Assembly (NCBI RefSeq): GCF_013113835.1 | Contig: NZ_VTYQ01000012.1 | Location: 29,388 to 93,387, forward strand | Origin: Vibrio sp. RE88 | GTDB lineage: Bacteria; Pseudomonadota; Gammaproteobacteria; Enterobacterales; Vibrionaceae | Direction: 5' to 3' | DNA length: 64,000 nucleotides | In this document: positions 1 to 8,217 of the stretch, piece by piece | How positions within the stretch are numbered: position 1 is the first letter of the stretch | How the letters are laid out: each line of letters starts with the position of its first letter | The notes under the pieces: model-generated | Databases searched by the model: none | What the model was told of the DNA's origin: nothing | What the model saw: only the letters and a program-made list of their open reading frames with translations | Position numbers and translations under genes: made by a program

Positions 1-11
1 AAGGTTTAAAT

Positions 12-62
12 TGTCTCATTAAAGTTGAGACACAAAAAAACCGCAGCCTGAAGCTGCGGTTT
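12..62 (-). terminator. gltX terminator plus second hairpin
   Basis: A GC-rich hairpin (arms about 41-47 and 52-58, extended by A/T pairs, loop CTGA) lies just beyond the gltX stop. Read on the minus strand it is followed by a run of seven T, the form of an intrinsic terminator. A second, weaker 7-bp hairpin (12-18 with 26-32) sits beyond it and may belong to the next gene outside the window. Confidence 0.85.
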
Positions 63-83
63 ATATGCAGTGTATTTAATTTT

Positions 84-1511
84 TTATGCGTTAGCTTCAC
101 GCTCTTCAATAAACGCAATCGCCATCTTGATACGAGCGATAACTCGCTCTTTACCTACAAGCTCCATAACGGCATCAACAGAAGGAGACTGGCCGCCACC
201 TGTTACTGCAACGCGCAGTGGCATACCAATTTTACCCATGCCGATTTCTAGCTCTTCACAAACGGCAGCGATAACGCCATCTTTGATGTTGGCAGTTGTC
301 CATGCTTCTAGCGCTTCAACTTTTGCTAAAGCCAACTCTAGCGGGCCTTTAGCAACACCACGTAGGTGCTTCTTAGCGGCGCCAGCTTCAAACTCAGAGA
401 AATCTTCGTAGAAGTAGCGGATTTGCTCTGCAAGCTCTACAAGTGTGTTACAACGCTCACCCACAAGCTTGATCACTTCGGTGATTGCAGGGCCGCTTTC
501 AATGTTTAGATTCTGGTTGTCTAGGTGCCATTGTAGGTGCTCAGCCACGTACTCAGGAGCCGAAGTCTTGATATAGTGGTTATTCAACCAAAGTAGCTTT
601 TCAGTGTTAAACGCTGACGCTGACTTCGAGATGGCATCTAGAGAGAATAGGTTGATCATCTCTTCTTGAGAGAAGATTTCTTGATCACCGTGAGACCAAC
701 CAAGGCGCACTAGGTAGTTGTTTAGAGCATTTGGAAGATAACCTTCATCGCGGTATTGCATCACAGATACAGCACCGTGACGCTTAGACAGTTTCGCGCC
801 GTCATCACCTAAGATCATTGCACAGTGAGCAAATGTTGGTACGGGTGCACCTAGCGCTTCGTAAATGTTGATTTGACGAGGCGTGTTGTTGATGTGGTCT
901 TCACCGCGAACAACGTGTGTAATACCCATGTCCCAGTCATCCACAACCACAACGAAGTTGTAAGTTGGAGCGCCATCAGTACGGCGGATGATTAAATCAT
1001 CTAGCTGTTCATTAGCGATCTCAATACGGCCACGGATTTGGTCTTCAAAGACTACGCTGCCTTCTTTCGGATTACGGAAGCGGATAACAAATGCATCACC
1101 TTCTTTCGCTTCTGCATTTGCCGCAACAATTTTCGGGTGGTTCGCATCGTAACGAGGCATCTCTTTTGCTGCTTCTTGCTCAGCACGGATTTCGTCTAGC
1201 AGTTCTTTAGACGCGTAACATTTGTAGGCTTTGTCTTCTGCTAGTAGCTTATCAACCATCTCGTTGTAACGGTCAAAACGCTTTGACTGGAAATAAGGCC
1301 CTTCATTCCACTCAAGACCCATCCACTGCATCCCTTCAAGAATTGCATCGACTGCTTCCTGAGAGTTACGCTCTAAATCCGTATCTTCGATACGTAGAAC
1401 GAATTCACCGCCTTGGTTTTTAGCAAAAAGCCAAGAGTAAAGTGCAGTACGTGCACCACCAACGTGAAGGTAGCCTGTTGGGCTAGGAGCAAAACGAGTT
1501 TTAACCGTCAT
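84..1511 (-). CDS. gltX: glutamyl-tRNA synthetase
   Basis: Class I aminoacyl-tRNA synthetase that charges tRNA-Glu with glutamate in the cytoplasm. At 475 residues it has the usual bacterial GluRS length. The HIGH-type nucleotide motif is seen near residue 10 (SPTGYLHVGG) and the KMSKS-type motif as KLSKRHG near residue 240. The anticodon-binding helical region fills the C-terminal third. It is a single-gene unit on the minus strand with its own terminator; the 5' leader carries a perfect 10-bp hairpin described separately. Nothing is truncated. The assignment rests on the two signature motifs and full-length similarity to the family. Confidence 0.98.
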   Translation of the reverse strand: MTVKTRFAPSPTGYLHVGGARTALYSWLFAKNQGGEFVLRIEDTDLERNSQEAVDAILEGMQWMGLEWNEGPYFQSKRFDRYNEMVDKLLAEDKAYKCYASKELLDEIRAEQEAAKEMPRYDANHPKIVAANAEAKEGDAFVIRFRNPKEGSVVFEDQIRGRIEIANEQLDDLIIRRTDGAPTYNFVVVVDDWDMGITHVVRGEDHINNTPRQINIYEALGAPVPTFAHCAMILGDDGAKLSKRHGAVSVMQYRDEGYLPNALNNYLVRLGWSHGDQEIFSQEEMINLFSLDAISKSASAFNTEKLLWLNNHYIKTSAPEYVAEHLQWHLDNQNLNIESGPAITEVIKLVGERCNTLVELAEQIRYFYEDFSEFEAGAAKKHLRGVAKGPLELALAKVEALEAWTTANIKDGVIAAVCEELEIGMGKIGMPLRVAVTGGGQSPSVDAVMELVGKERVIARIKMAIAFIEEREANA

Positions 1512-1539
1512 GTAAAATACCTTGATTGTCTAAATGACT

Positions 1540-1610
1540 GCACCATTCAATAGAGGCCATGAATGGTGCCAAAATTGCGCGTATTTTAGCACTGATGTAC
1601 AAATCTACAA
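1540..1610 (-). promoter_or_regulatory. probable gltX promoter and leader hairpin
   Basis: On the minus strand a TTGTAG (-35, 1605-1610) and TAAAAT (-10, 1583-1588) pair is separated by 16 bases. Transcription would begin near 1576. A perfect 10-bp inverted repeat (1540-1549 with 1560-1569, 10-base loop) follows within about seven bases, so the mRNA would start with a stem-loop about 28 bases ahead of the gltX start codon. The promoter is inferred from hexamers only. Confidence 0.45.
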
Positions 1611-1630
1611 TCCGTCTTGCACAGAATTCA

Positions 1631-2287
1631 TCATTCATTGAGGTGTTTTACTGCCCATGAGATAAACTCTTGGCGCTGTTGCGGCGTCATCTTAAGAAAC
1701 TCGCCTTGTAAATCTTCACTCGCCGTCATTTTTATCTCTGAAGTCGAGGCTGAATCGATGGTAGACGCAGCGACCGCTTGCGTAGCGTGAGTATCACTAC
1801 CATGAGCTTGAGACGAGAGCGATGCGATAGCGCCAGTTTGATTGTACTCTTCTATCGCTGCCTCATAGTTTTTGAACGAAGAAAAGCCTTTCACCTGAAT
1901 CAAATCCACTTGGTAATCAACAGGGTTGCCATTTTTGTCAACCAGTGAGAAATCCAAAGATTGACGGAATTTTTTTGCCTGATCGATTTGACGAAATACC
2001 GGGTAGCTTAAAGTGAGTGGTTCTTGAGAGGATTCAAAGCGCATCACAACAGAAGGAAATACCAGCTTATTTCTTCGGCCATCTTCAACTACAATCTGGT
2101 CTAACCCAAACAGCAACTGATTCTCGCCTTCTTTTAGATTGATAACTTGTCGACTTTGGAAATCGCTCGCTGACATTTCTTTGCCATTAAGTGCTAACGG
2201 TTCAATCTCATCAATAATCTTGAGTTCATTCGCGCTGACAGGCAAAACAACAGCACCCAGTAAGATTGCAGGTAACCAATTTTTCAT
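1631..2287 (-). CDS. DUF2057 (UPF0319) periplasmic protein
   Basis: A 218-residue exported protein with a signal peptide at residues 1-19 (cleavage after VSA). The middle, about 20-150, has the layout of the DUF2057/UPF0319 family (YccT-like), whose biochemical role I do not know. A low-complexity Ala/Ser/Thr stretch (about 155-190) links to a short C-terminal motif, TPQQRQEFISWAV (201-213), that recurs in the lipoprotein at 24590-25390. It lies 73 bases downstream of a porin on the same strand, with a GC-rich hairpin between, so it may be read through from the porin promoter at a lower level. The start has a good GAGAAGAG ribosome-binding site. Confidence 0.8.
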   Translation of the reverse strand: MKNWLPAILLGAVVLPVSANELKIIDEIEPLALNGKEMSASDFQSRQVINLKEGENQLLFGLDQIVVEDGRRNKLVFPSVVMRFESSQEPLTLSYPVFRQIDQAKKFRQSLDFSLVDKNGNPVDYQVDLIQVKGFSSFKNYEAAIEEYNQTGAIASLSSQAHGSDTHATQAVAASTIDSASTSEIKMTASEDLQGEFLKMTPQQRQEFISWAVKHLNE

Positions 2288-2320
2288 ACTCTTCTCACAC
2301 TAAATTTTTTAAAACCGCGA

Positions 2321-2341
2321 AAGGCGGCATATCGCCGCCTT
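2321..2341 (-). terminator. hairpin between porin and DUF2057 gene
   Basis: A perfect 8-bp hairpin (arms 2321-2328 and 2334-2341, mostly GC) lies between the porin stop and the next gene. On the minus strand it is followed by CGCGG and then TTTT, so the T tract is displaced. It may act as a partial terminator or an RNA-stabilising element rather than a full stop. Confidence 0.55.
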
Positions 2342-2360
2342 ATCATAAAATGAAGCTAAT

Positions 2361-3497
2361 TTAGAACCAGTATTCAATACCGACAGACGCCTCATCAAAG
2401 CTGTCAGACTTCCAACGACCTTGGTAGCCTTCCCCTGTTTTACCCGTGTTTTCAAGATCATTGATAGCGTAACGCGCGTAAACCACCGCATTGGTATCAA
2501 CCGCATACATTAATTGCATGGAGGTTACGTTATCTTTAGTTCCCTCAATATCTTTACCGTCCACTTCTAGGCCAAGGTTTTCCGCTCGAGCAATCTTAGC
2601 TTGCCACTTATCACCTTCACCAAAGTTGTAAGTCAAGCCAACAGAGTAAGAGTTTTCTGTCTCGTCACTGCCCAACGTATCTTGCGCCTCAGCAATACGG
2701 TAGTAAGCGAAATAACCAATGCCATTGTTGAAACCACCTTGAGCGCCCATTAGGTAAGTTTGGTTGTCCCAATATTTCTCGTTTTCACCTTGCATGGTGT
2801 CGTAGTTCATTTCATAAGCGAGATCTAACTGAACCCAACCCCAGTCACCATCAAATTTTTGGTGCGCGGCCATACCATGCCAATAGTTGCTTCCGGCTTC
2901 AGTGCTTTCTGTCGAGCCAGCACGGTCAGCACCAGCACCTACCGCAATATCCATGGTGAAGCCAGTCCATAGCTCTTTGGTATCCCAACGAATAGTGTCA
3001 GACTGGCGATCGTTAAAGTTGTTACCACCTATGTTTCCGCCCCAGTCCCAGACGTTGCCCATACCAGGGTTCGTCGCTGGCCAGTCAATCAGTTCATACA
3101 TCGGAGTTAACACGCGGCCCAGCCTGATCTGGCCGATCGAGTCGTGTTCAAAGCCGACAAAAGTATCACGTCGACCTAGGTAGCCATTGCCCCCATCTTC
3201 GCCAGCAAAAGACTCATCGACGTAACCAGACTCGATTTGCCACAAAAAGGTCCAGTCCTCTAAACTGTCAAACTTGGCGGTACCACGCCAACCTAAACGG
3301 GATTCGTTGTTGAACTGAACACCATCATTCGCTGGTGAGTTGTCGTAGTCACGGTTGGCCACCTGCATCGCAATCAAACCGTAAATGCCTTGTTCATACT
3401 TTGCTTCTAAATTTGTATCCGCTACTGCTGCACCTGAAAATGCCAGAATCGCACCGGAAACTGCCGCACCAACAAGTGTCTTTTTATAGTTAGACAT
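2361..3497 (-). CDS. Gram-negative trimeric porin
   Basis: A 378-residue outer-membrane porin. The signal peptide spans residues 1-26 (cleavage after AAVA) and the protein ends in Phe (EYWF), the usual signal for beta-barrel assembly. It contains the block LTPMYELIDWP...NPG...VWDWGG (about 147-173), shared almost word for word with the second porin at 25524-26579, so the two are paralogues. It would allow passive diffusion of small solutes; substrate preference cannot be read from the sequence. It is not clearly OmpU. The start has AGGGG eight bases upstream. A DUF2057 gene follows and a long AT-rich leader precedes it. Confidence 0.9.
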   Translation of the reverse strand: MSNYKKTLVGAAVSGAILAFSGAAVADTNLEAKYEQGIYGLIAMQVANRDYDNSPANDGVQFNNESRLGWRGTAKFDSLEDWTFLWQIESGYVDESFAGEDGGNGYLGRRDTFVGFEHDSIGQIRLGRVLTPMYELIDWPATNPGMGNVWDWGGNIGGNNFNDRQSDTIRWDTKELWTGFTMDIAVGAGADRAGSTESTEAGSNYWHGMAAHQKFDGDWGWVQLDLAYEMNYDTMQGENEKYWDNQTYLMGAQGGFNNGIGYFAYYRIAEAQDTLGSDETENSYSVGLTYNFGEGDKWQAKIARAENLGLEVDGKDIEGTKDNVTSMQLMYAVDTNAVVYARYAINDLENTGKTGEGYQGRWKSDSFDEASVGIEYWF

Positions 3498-3914
3498 ACA
3501 TTAACCCCTAGTCATTATGTTTTTCGCCGTTCCCCTCAGGCACTTTTAAGTTCATGTTTTGAAGGGAACTATTTATGGACAGGGATATGTTGGCAAACTT
3601 TTTTTTTGCCAAAAAATTGCGAGGAGCAATATCTGATTAGCGTCAAAGTCTAAAAAAGAAAAAAACAATAAATCATTTAAAATCAAAACATTAAAAGCAA
3701 ACACAAAGAAACAAAAACGTCAAAATGGGACTATTAATCTTTTTAACAGCCTCCTCCCCCCAATATTTGCCTATCGGATCACGCCCAATTTTGAGTGATT
3801 TACCTCAATTGATATATTCCCTATAAAAAATTTGAAATGTCTCGCAAGCTAAGACAAACAAAACACTGTTCTCTGGTAAGTTTTGACGTTTTGGTATTTG
3901 TTCATTGACAGCGC
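3498..3914. other. AT-rich divergent intergenic region (porin / copA)
   Basis: This spacer separates the minus-strand porin from copA. From about 3640 to 3720 the plus strand is very A-rich, so the porin leader is T-rich. A 19-base stretch at 3670-3688 matches 18 of 19 bases of one upstream of the second porin (26866-26884). I see no reading frame of interest. The copA operator sits at its right end and is listed separately. Confidence 0.6.
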
Positions 3915-3945
3915 TTGACCTTACCCTTGAGGTAAGGTTTATTCT
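3915..3945 (+). promoter_or_regulatory. CueR-type copper promoter/operator of copA
   Basis: A TTGACC -35 (3915-3920) and TATTCT -10 (3940-3945) are separated by 19 bases, the over-long spacing typical of MerR-family promoters. Inside is a perfect palindrome, ACCTTACC (3918-3925) and GGTAAGGT (3931-3938), with the central CTTG seen in the E. coli copA CueR site. Copper-loaded CueR would be expected to activate copA here. No cueR gene is in the window. Confidence 0.88.
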
Positions 3946-3975
3946 CAGCAAAAGTTCATCGTTGAGGGTTATGTT

Positions 3976-6669
3976 ATGCGTCAGTTCGATATTCCACTAT
4001 CAGGTTTAAGCTGCATGGGTTGCGCGCGAAAAGTTGAGCGGGAGCTTACCTCTCAGCATCAAGTCAACATCCATGATTTAACGCCACAACGTGTCACACT
4101 GGATAGCGACAGCCGCTTCGCGGATTTAGAAAAGTCGATTCAATCTCTGGGGTATCAAGCGGGTCATCAGTATCAGTTTCACCTCTCAGGACTAAGCTGT
4201 GGCAAGTGCGTGGCCAAGCTTGAGTCTGCTTTAAAAGAAAGTGACGATATTGGCCATTTCGATGTATCGAAAACCACTCTTTCTCTTTCGACATTGTTGA
4301 CGCAACAACAAGTGAAAGATCTTGTCGCTTCTCTCGGTTATCAAGCCAGTGAGTCTGAATCAGAAATAGAAGAGCCAGAGACTCAACCGCAAACCACTCA
4401 GCTAAACACGCATCTTCCCTCTTCCAATCACAAAGAAACCCTTCATTTTCTGATTTCGGGAATGACTTGCGCCAGTTGTGTGGCGTCTGTTGAGCAGGCA
4501 CTGACTCAGGTAGAGGGTATAGACAAAGCTCAAGTTAATCTCGCGGAACAAAGTGCCTTAGTTTTTAGTCGCTCTAAAGACAGCAAAACCATTAGAGCTA
4601 TAACCAATGCAGTAAAAGAAGCAGGCTATCAGGCTGAAATTGTTGACGATCCAGCGACGCAACAAGAAAAGCAACAAGCCCAACAAATGGCTGTGCAAGC
4701 TCACCATAAAAAAAGTGCGTGGGCAGGTATTGTGATCGGCGTACCACTCATGCTTTGGGGTGTGTTGGGTGGCAATATGATGATCCGTACCAGTCAGGAT
4801 CAGTTAATTTGGGGCGTCGTTGGGGTTATTTGTTTCTGGCTGCTTGCTACCGCGGGAAAAAGCTTCTTCTCCAACGCTTGGCAAGCCCTCACTCACAAGC
4901 GTGCAACCATGGATACCCTAGTTGCGCTGGGTACGGGTGCCGCTTGGCTGTTCTCAATGTTAGTTGTGACATTCCCAGATTGGTTTCCACCAGCGTCACG
5001 TCATGTTTACTTTGAAGCCAGCGCGATGATTGTCGGTCTGATTTCTTTGGGCCATTACATTGAGGCAAAAGCCAAAGCGAAGACCACTCGCTCATTACAA
5101 GCCCTGATTAACCTTCAGCCTAATGAAGCGATATTGATTACCGAATCTGGCGATCAAGTGATTGCGATTGACCAAATAACAGAAGGCATGCAGCTGCGAA
5201 TCAAACCCGGAGAAAAAGCTCCTATCGATGGTCACGTCATTTCAGGTGAATCTTACCTTGATGAATCTATGCTTACTGGCGAACCTGTCCCCGTCTATAA
5301 ACAATGTGGCGATACGATTTCTGCAGGCACGTTAAACCAAGATGGCAGCTTAGTCATTGAAGCAACGGGAGTGGGTAGCAATACCATGCTGTCGCGCATT
5401 ATAACCATGGTGCGGGAAGCGCAAAGCAGCAAGCCGGCCATTGCCAAACTAGCGGATCAAATTTCGGCCGTCTTCGTCCCTGTTGTTGTCGCTATTGCTC
5501 TGCTCTCTGCCCTAGTGTGGTTTATGGTTGGCCCCGACCCGAAAGCGAGCTACATGTTGGTCGTGACCACCACGGTACTGATCATTGCTTGTCCGTGTGC
5601 ATTAGGCCTAGCCACCCCACTGTCGGTGACTGTTGGTATTGGCAAAGCCGCCGAAATGGGAATATTAATCAAAGATGCGGATGTACTCCAGTCTGCCAGC
5701 AATATTGATACGGTTGTATTTGATAAGACAGGTACATTAACTCAGGGTAAACCTGACGTTCAGCATATCTTTGCTCTTAATCAGGACGATAAACAACTGC
5801 TAACTGCAGCGGCTAGCGTTGAACAATATTCAGAGCATCCACTAGCAAAAGCCATCGTAAAGCACGCTCAAGAAACTCAGCTTAGTTTGGGTGAAGTTCG
5901 CGATTTCAATAACATGCGTGGCATGGGAGTGACCGGTGTTTTGGACAATGAAAGTATCGCGGTGGTTTCTTTGCCTTATGCTCAGAAACACGGGCTTCAG
6001 CTTGAAGGACTTGAACATGAACTACAACGCTGTGCAGACAATGCCTGGACCCCAGTGATTGTCGTTCAGCAAGATCAGGCGTCAGGTTTAATCGCCATTG
6101 CCGATCCAATTAAACAAGACGCGAAACAAGCTGTGGACGCCCTGATCGCAATGCAGATTACTCCCATCATGCTAACCGGTGATAATCAACATGTGGCTAA
6201 AGCAATAGCCCTACAACTGGGTATCGAACAGGTGATATCTCAAGTACTGCCTGATGAAAAGGCAGGCCATGTAGCTCAAATTCAGGCAAGTGGAAAACGA
6301 GTTGCTATGATTGGTGATGGCGTCAACGATGCACCAGCTCTCGCGCTCGCAGACATCGGTATCGCAATGGGTAGCGGTAGCGACGTCGCAATCGAAAGTG
6401 CACAAATGACTTTGCTTAACTCATCACCGCTGGCTGTTGTTAAAGCCATCGAACTTTCCAAAGCAACGATTAAAAACATGAAACAGAATTTATTCGGTGC
6501 ATTCATTTATAACTCTTTAGGTATTCCAGTCGCAGCTGGCGTACTGTATCCAGCATTCGGATTTTTGCTCAGCCCAGTCGTCGCTGGTGCAGCAATGGCG
6601 CTCTCATCAATCACGGTCGTGAGCAATGCCAACCGATTAAGACTCTTTAAATCTTCGATTCGTTCATAG
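3976..6669 (+). CDS. copA: Cu(I)-exporting P1B-type ATPase
   Basis: An inner-membrane ATPase of 897 residues that pumps Cu(I) out of the cytoplasm. Three N-terminal heavy-metal domains are visible, each with a CxxC pair: C13/C16, C75/C78 and C165/C168. The core follows: the CPC metal site in the membrane (ACPCALG), the phosphorylation loop DKTGT, the P1B-specific SEHPLAKA motif, and the hinge GDGVNDAPAL near the C-terminus. Many enterobacterial CopA proteins have two metal domains; three is on the long side. The start is fixed by GAGGG seven bases upstream. Expression should depend on the CueR site upstream, and a DUF411 gene follows after eight bases. Confidence 0.97.
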   Translation: MRQFDIPLSGLSCMGCARKVERELTSQHQVNIHDLTPQRVTLDSDSRFADLEKSIQSLGYQAGHQYQFHLSGLSCGKCVAKLESALKESDDIGHFDVSKTTLSLSTLLTQQQVKDLVASLGYQASESESEIEEPETQPQTTQLNTHLPSSNHKETLHFLISGMTCASCVASVEQALTQVEGIDKAQVNLAEQSALVFSRSKDSKTIRAITNAVKEAGYQAEIVDDPATQQEKQQAQQMAVQAHHKKSAWAGIVIGVPLMLWGVLGGNMMIRTSQDQLIWGVVGVICFWLLATAGKSFFSNAWQALTHKRATMDTLVALGTGAAWLFSMLVVTFPDWFPPASRHVYFEASAMIVGLISLGHYIEAKAKAKTTRSLQALINLQPNEAILITESGDQVIAIDQITEGMQLRIKPGEKAPIDGHVISGESYLDESMLTGEPVPVYKQCGDTISAGTLNQDGSLVIEATGVGSNTMLSRIITMVREAQSSKPAIAKLADQISAVFVPVVVAIALLSALVWFMVGPDPKASYMLVVTTTVLIIACPCALGLATPLSVTVGIGKAAEMGILIKDADVLQSASNIDTVVFDKTGTLTQGKPDVQHIFALNQDDKQLLTAAASVEQYSEHPLAKAIVKHAQETQLSLGEVRDFNNMRGMGVTGVLDNESIAVVSLPYAQKHGLQLEGLEHELQRCADNAWTPVIVVQQDQASGLIAIADPIKQDAKQAVDALIAMQITPIMLTGDNQHVAKAIALQLGIEQVISQVLPDEKAGHVAQIQASGKRVAMIGDGVNDAPALALADIGIAMGSGSDVAIESAQMTLLNSSPLAVVKAIELSKATIKNMKQNLFGAFIYNSLGIPVAAGVLYPAFGFLLSPVVAGAAMALSSITVVSNANRLRLFKSSIRS

Positions 6670-6677
6670 AGGTGTGT

Positions 6678-7121
6678 ATGAAAACTCAAGTTATTTCCTT
6701 TGCGTCCCTTCTTTTACTATCCGGTCACGCACTGGCGGCAGATGTACTAAACCACAAGTCACCGTATTGTGGATGCTGCACAGAGTGGACCAAGCATATG
6801 CAGGAAGCCGGATTTACGGTTGAAGAAAAATTGCACGATGATATGAATCCAATAAAGCAGAAACTGGGAGTAAAACCGAAATTGGCCTCATGCCACACCG
6901 CTGAAATTAACGGCTTTGTATTTGAGGGGCATGTTCCGGCACAAGACATCAAAGCTTTTTTAGAGAACCCGCCTAAAAATGCTAAGGGTTTAGCCGTTCC
7001 TGGCATGCCAATGGGTTCACCTGGTATGGAATACGGCAATGAAAAAGGCGCTTATTCTGTTTATGCGTTTAACGAACAAGGTCAGGTATTCGAATACCGT
7101 TCTTACCCAGGAAACAAGTAA
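6678..7121 (+). CDS. DUF411 periplasmic metal-binding protein
   Basis: A 147-residue exported protein with a signal peptide of about 20 residues (cleavage after ALA). The mature part has the DUF411 signature: a CGCC motif next to the N-terminus, an SCHT motif in the middle and a Met/Gly-rich loop (VPGMPMGSPGM), all plausible copper ligands. It lies eight bases after copA and shares its CueR promoter, which supports a role in periplasmic copper handling. I chose the ATG at 6678, five bases after AGAGG, over the GTG at 6672, which would overlap that ribosome-binding site. Its precise biochemical activity is not known to me. Confidence 0.88.
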   Translation: MKTQVISFASLLLLSGHALAADVLNHKSPYCGCCTEWTKHMQEAGFTVEEKLHDDMNPIKQKLGVKPKLASCHTAEINGFVFEGHVPAQDIKAFLENPPKNAKGLAVPGMPMGSPGMEYGNEKGAYSVYAFNEQGQVFEYRSYPGNK

Positions 7122-7152
7122 TAACCATTTCTGTTGATGTCTTGATAAATTT

Positions 7153-7180
7153 AAACGCCTGATTTTTGTCAGGCGTTTTC
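7153..7180 (+). terminator. terminator of the copA operon
   Basis: A 10-bp hairpin (7153-7162 with 7169-7178) around a TTTTTG loop, ending in TTTT, lies 30 bases past the DUF411 stop. Confidence 0.85.
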
Positions 7181-7424
7181 TATTTTCACAAACCCAATTA
7201 GCACTTTTAAATCAGTCAATTAGATAAAAAGTGTAACTTATTTCAACTATTTTTAATTTTATTTTTAGCTTCCATCAACACGCTCAGTTAACTTCCGTCC
7301 GGCGAAAAAGCGACCATACGTGACGCATTTCTCATATTGCGGCTACCTGATGAAAATCACTCTCTTTCATCCAATCAGCCCACGCAATCACAACTCAATA
7401 CAAACAAAAACTGAGCGTAAAATT
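7181..7424. other. leader and promoter region of the small outer-membrane barrel gene
   Basis: The stretch from the copper-operon terminator to the barrel start is AT-rich in its first half. An in-frame upstream extension from 7320 exists, but its residues do not form a signal peptide, so I treat it as leader. No clear operator is seen. Confidence 0.4.
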
Positions 7425-8024
7425 ATGAAAAAAACTCTACTTTTGGCAGCAACAGCTGCACTGGTTTCAATGCCTTCTCTTGCTAATGAAAACTACATTG
7501 CAGTTGAACTAGGCGCTGGCTCGTACAACACATCTGGCCAAGATGCCAACTCAGATTTTATCAATGATGATACGGGTTTTATAAGCCTTAAAGCTGGCCA
7601 CTATTTTAGCGATAACGTCCGAGCTTATGGATACCTTCAAGGTGGTGCAGAATCTACCATAGAGCACCAAAACATCTCGGGCTATACCTATGCTAAGGCT
7701 AGTATTACCACTCATGAGTTTGGTGCAGGTGCTGATTATCTTCACAATCTAACAGACAAGTTCTACCTTCTAGCTGGTGGTAACCTAGGTATCTATAACA
7801 GTACCTATGAAGTCTCTGCTCTTGGTCTTTCAAAAGACAGTACCAACACCGGTTTAGCAGCTGGCGTAAACCTAGGTATGGGTTACAACTTTACGGACAA
7901 CTTTAGTATGGAACTTGGCTACCGACACAGCCGTTTCTTCGGAAATGATCACGAAGTTAGTGATATTAAACTTAGTGTAGATGCTTCAAACACTGGTTAC
8001 CTAAACGCTAGTTACTCTTTCTAA
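7425..8024 (+). CDS. outer-membrane beta-barrel protein, small
   Basis: A 199-residue protein with a clean signal peptide (residues 1-20, cleavage after SLA). The mature part is made of alternating hydrophobic/polar strands and ends in YSF, the usual C-terminal outer-membrane signature. Its size and pattern fit an eight-stranded barrel of the OmpA-like/OMP_b-brl type; no ligand can be inferred. The ATG at 7425 is chosen because it begins the signal peptide. A hairpin terminator follows at once, and 193 bases on lies a membrane-bound ToxR-like regulator that may be linked to its control. Function unknown. Confidence 0.8.
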   Translation: MKKTLLLAATAALVSMPSLANENYIAVELGAGSYNTSGQDANSDFINDDTGFISLKAGHYFSDNVRAYGYLQGGAESTIEHQNISGYTYAKASITTHEFGAGADYLHNLTDKFYLLAGGNLGIYNSTYEVSALGLSKDSTNTGLAAGVNLGMGYNFTDNFSMELGYRHSRFFGNDHEVSDIKLSVDASNTGYLNASYSF

Positions 8025-8035
8025 GCTAACCTCCA

Positions 8036-8068
8036 TCAGGTGTGGCTGGGCTCACCACACCTGAATTT
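8036..8068 (+). terminator. terminator after the small barrel gene
   Basis: A perfect 10-bp hairpin (8036-8045 with 8055-8064) is followed by only a short ATTT tract, so termination may be incomplete. Confidence 0.6.
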
Positions 8069-8217
8069 CCCACCGCCATCACTTAAAATTAAACAATCCT
8101 GGTTCAAGTTCTCATTTGTGAGACACCTAATTCCACATTCAGGACTTATAAGCAACAACAATATTGCGGTAGAATTCGCGACCTCCACTCAATAATGTTG
8201 TATCCCGATAGCACTGC

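Noticed and set aside
2309..2506. 65-residue minus-strand frame at the porin 3' end
   Set aside because: It overlaps the porin C-terminus in another frame and crosses the intergenic hairpin; no support as a gene.
3976..4500. Programmed frameshift in copA, as in E. coli CopA(Z)
   Set aside because: No CCCAAAG-type slippery heptamer was found after the first or second metal domain, and the -1 frame after the best A-rich site gives no sensible product.
4094..4501. 135-residue minus-strand open frame inside copA
   Set aside because: It lies opposite a clear P-type ATPase sequence with conserved motifs and has no family features or start signals; a shadow frame.
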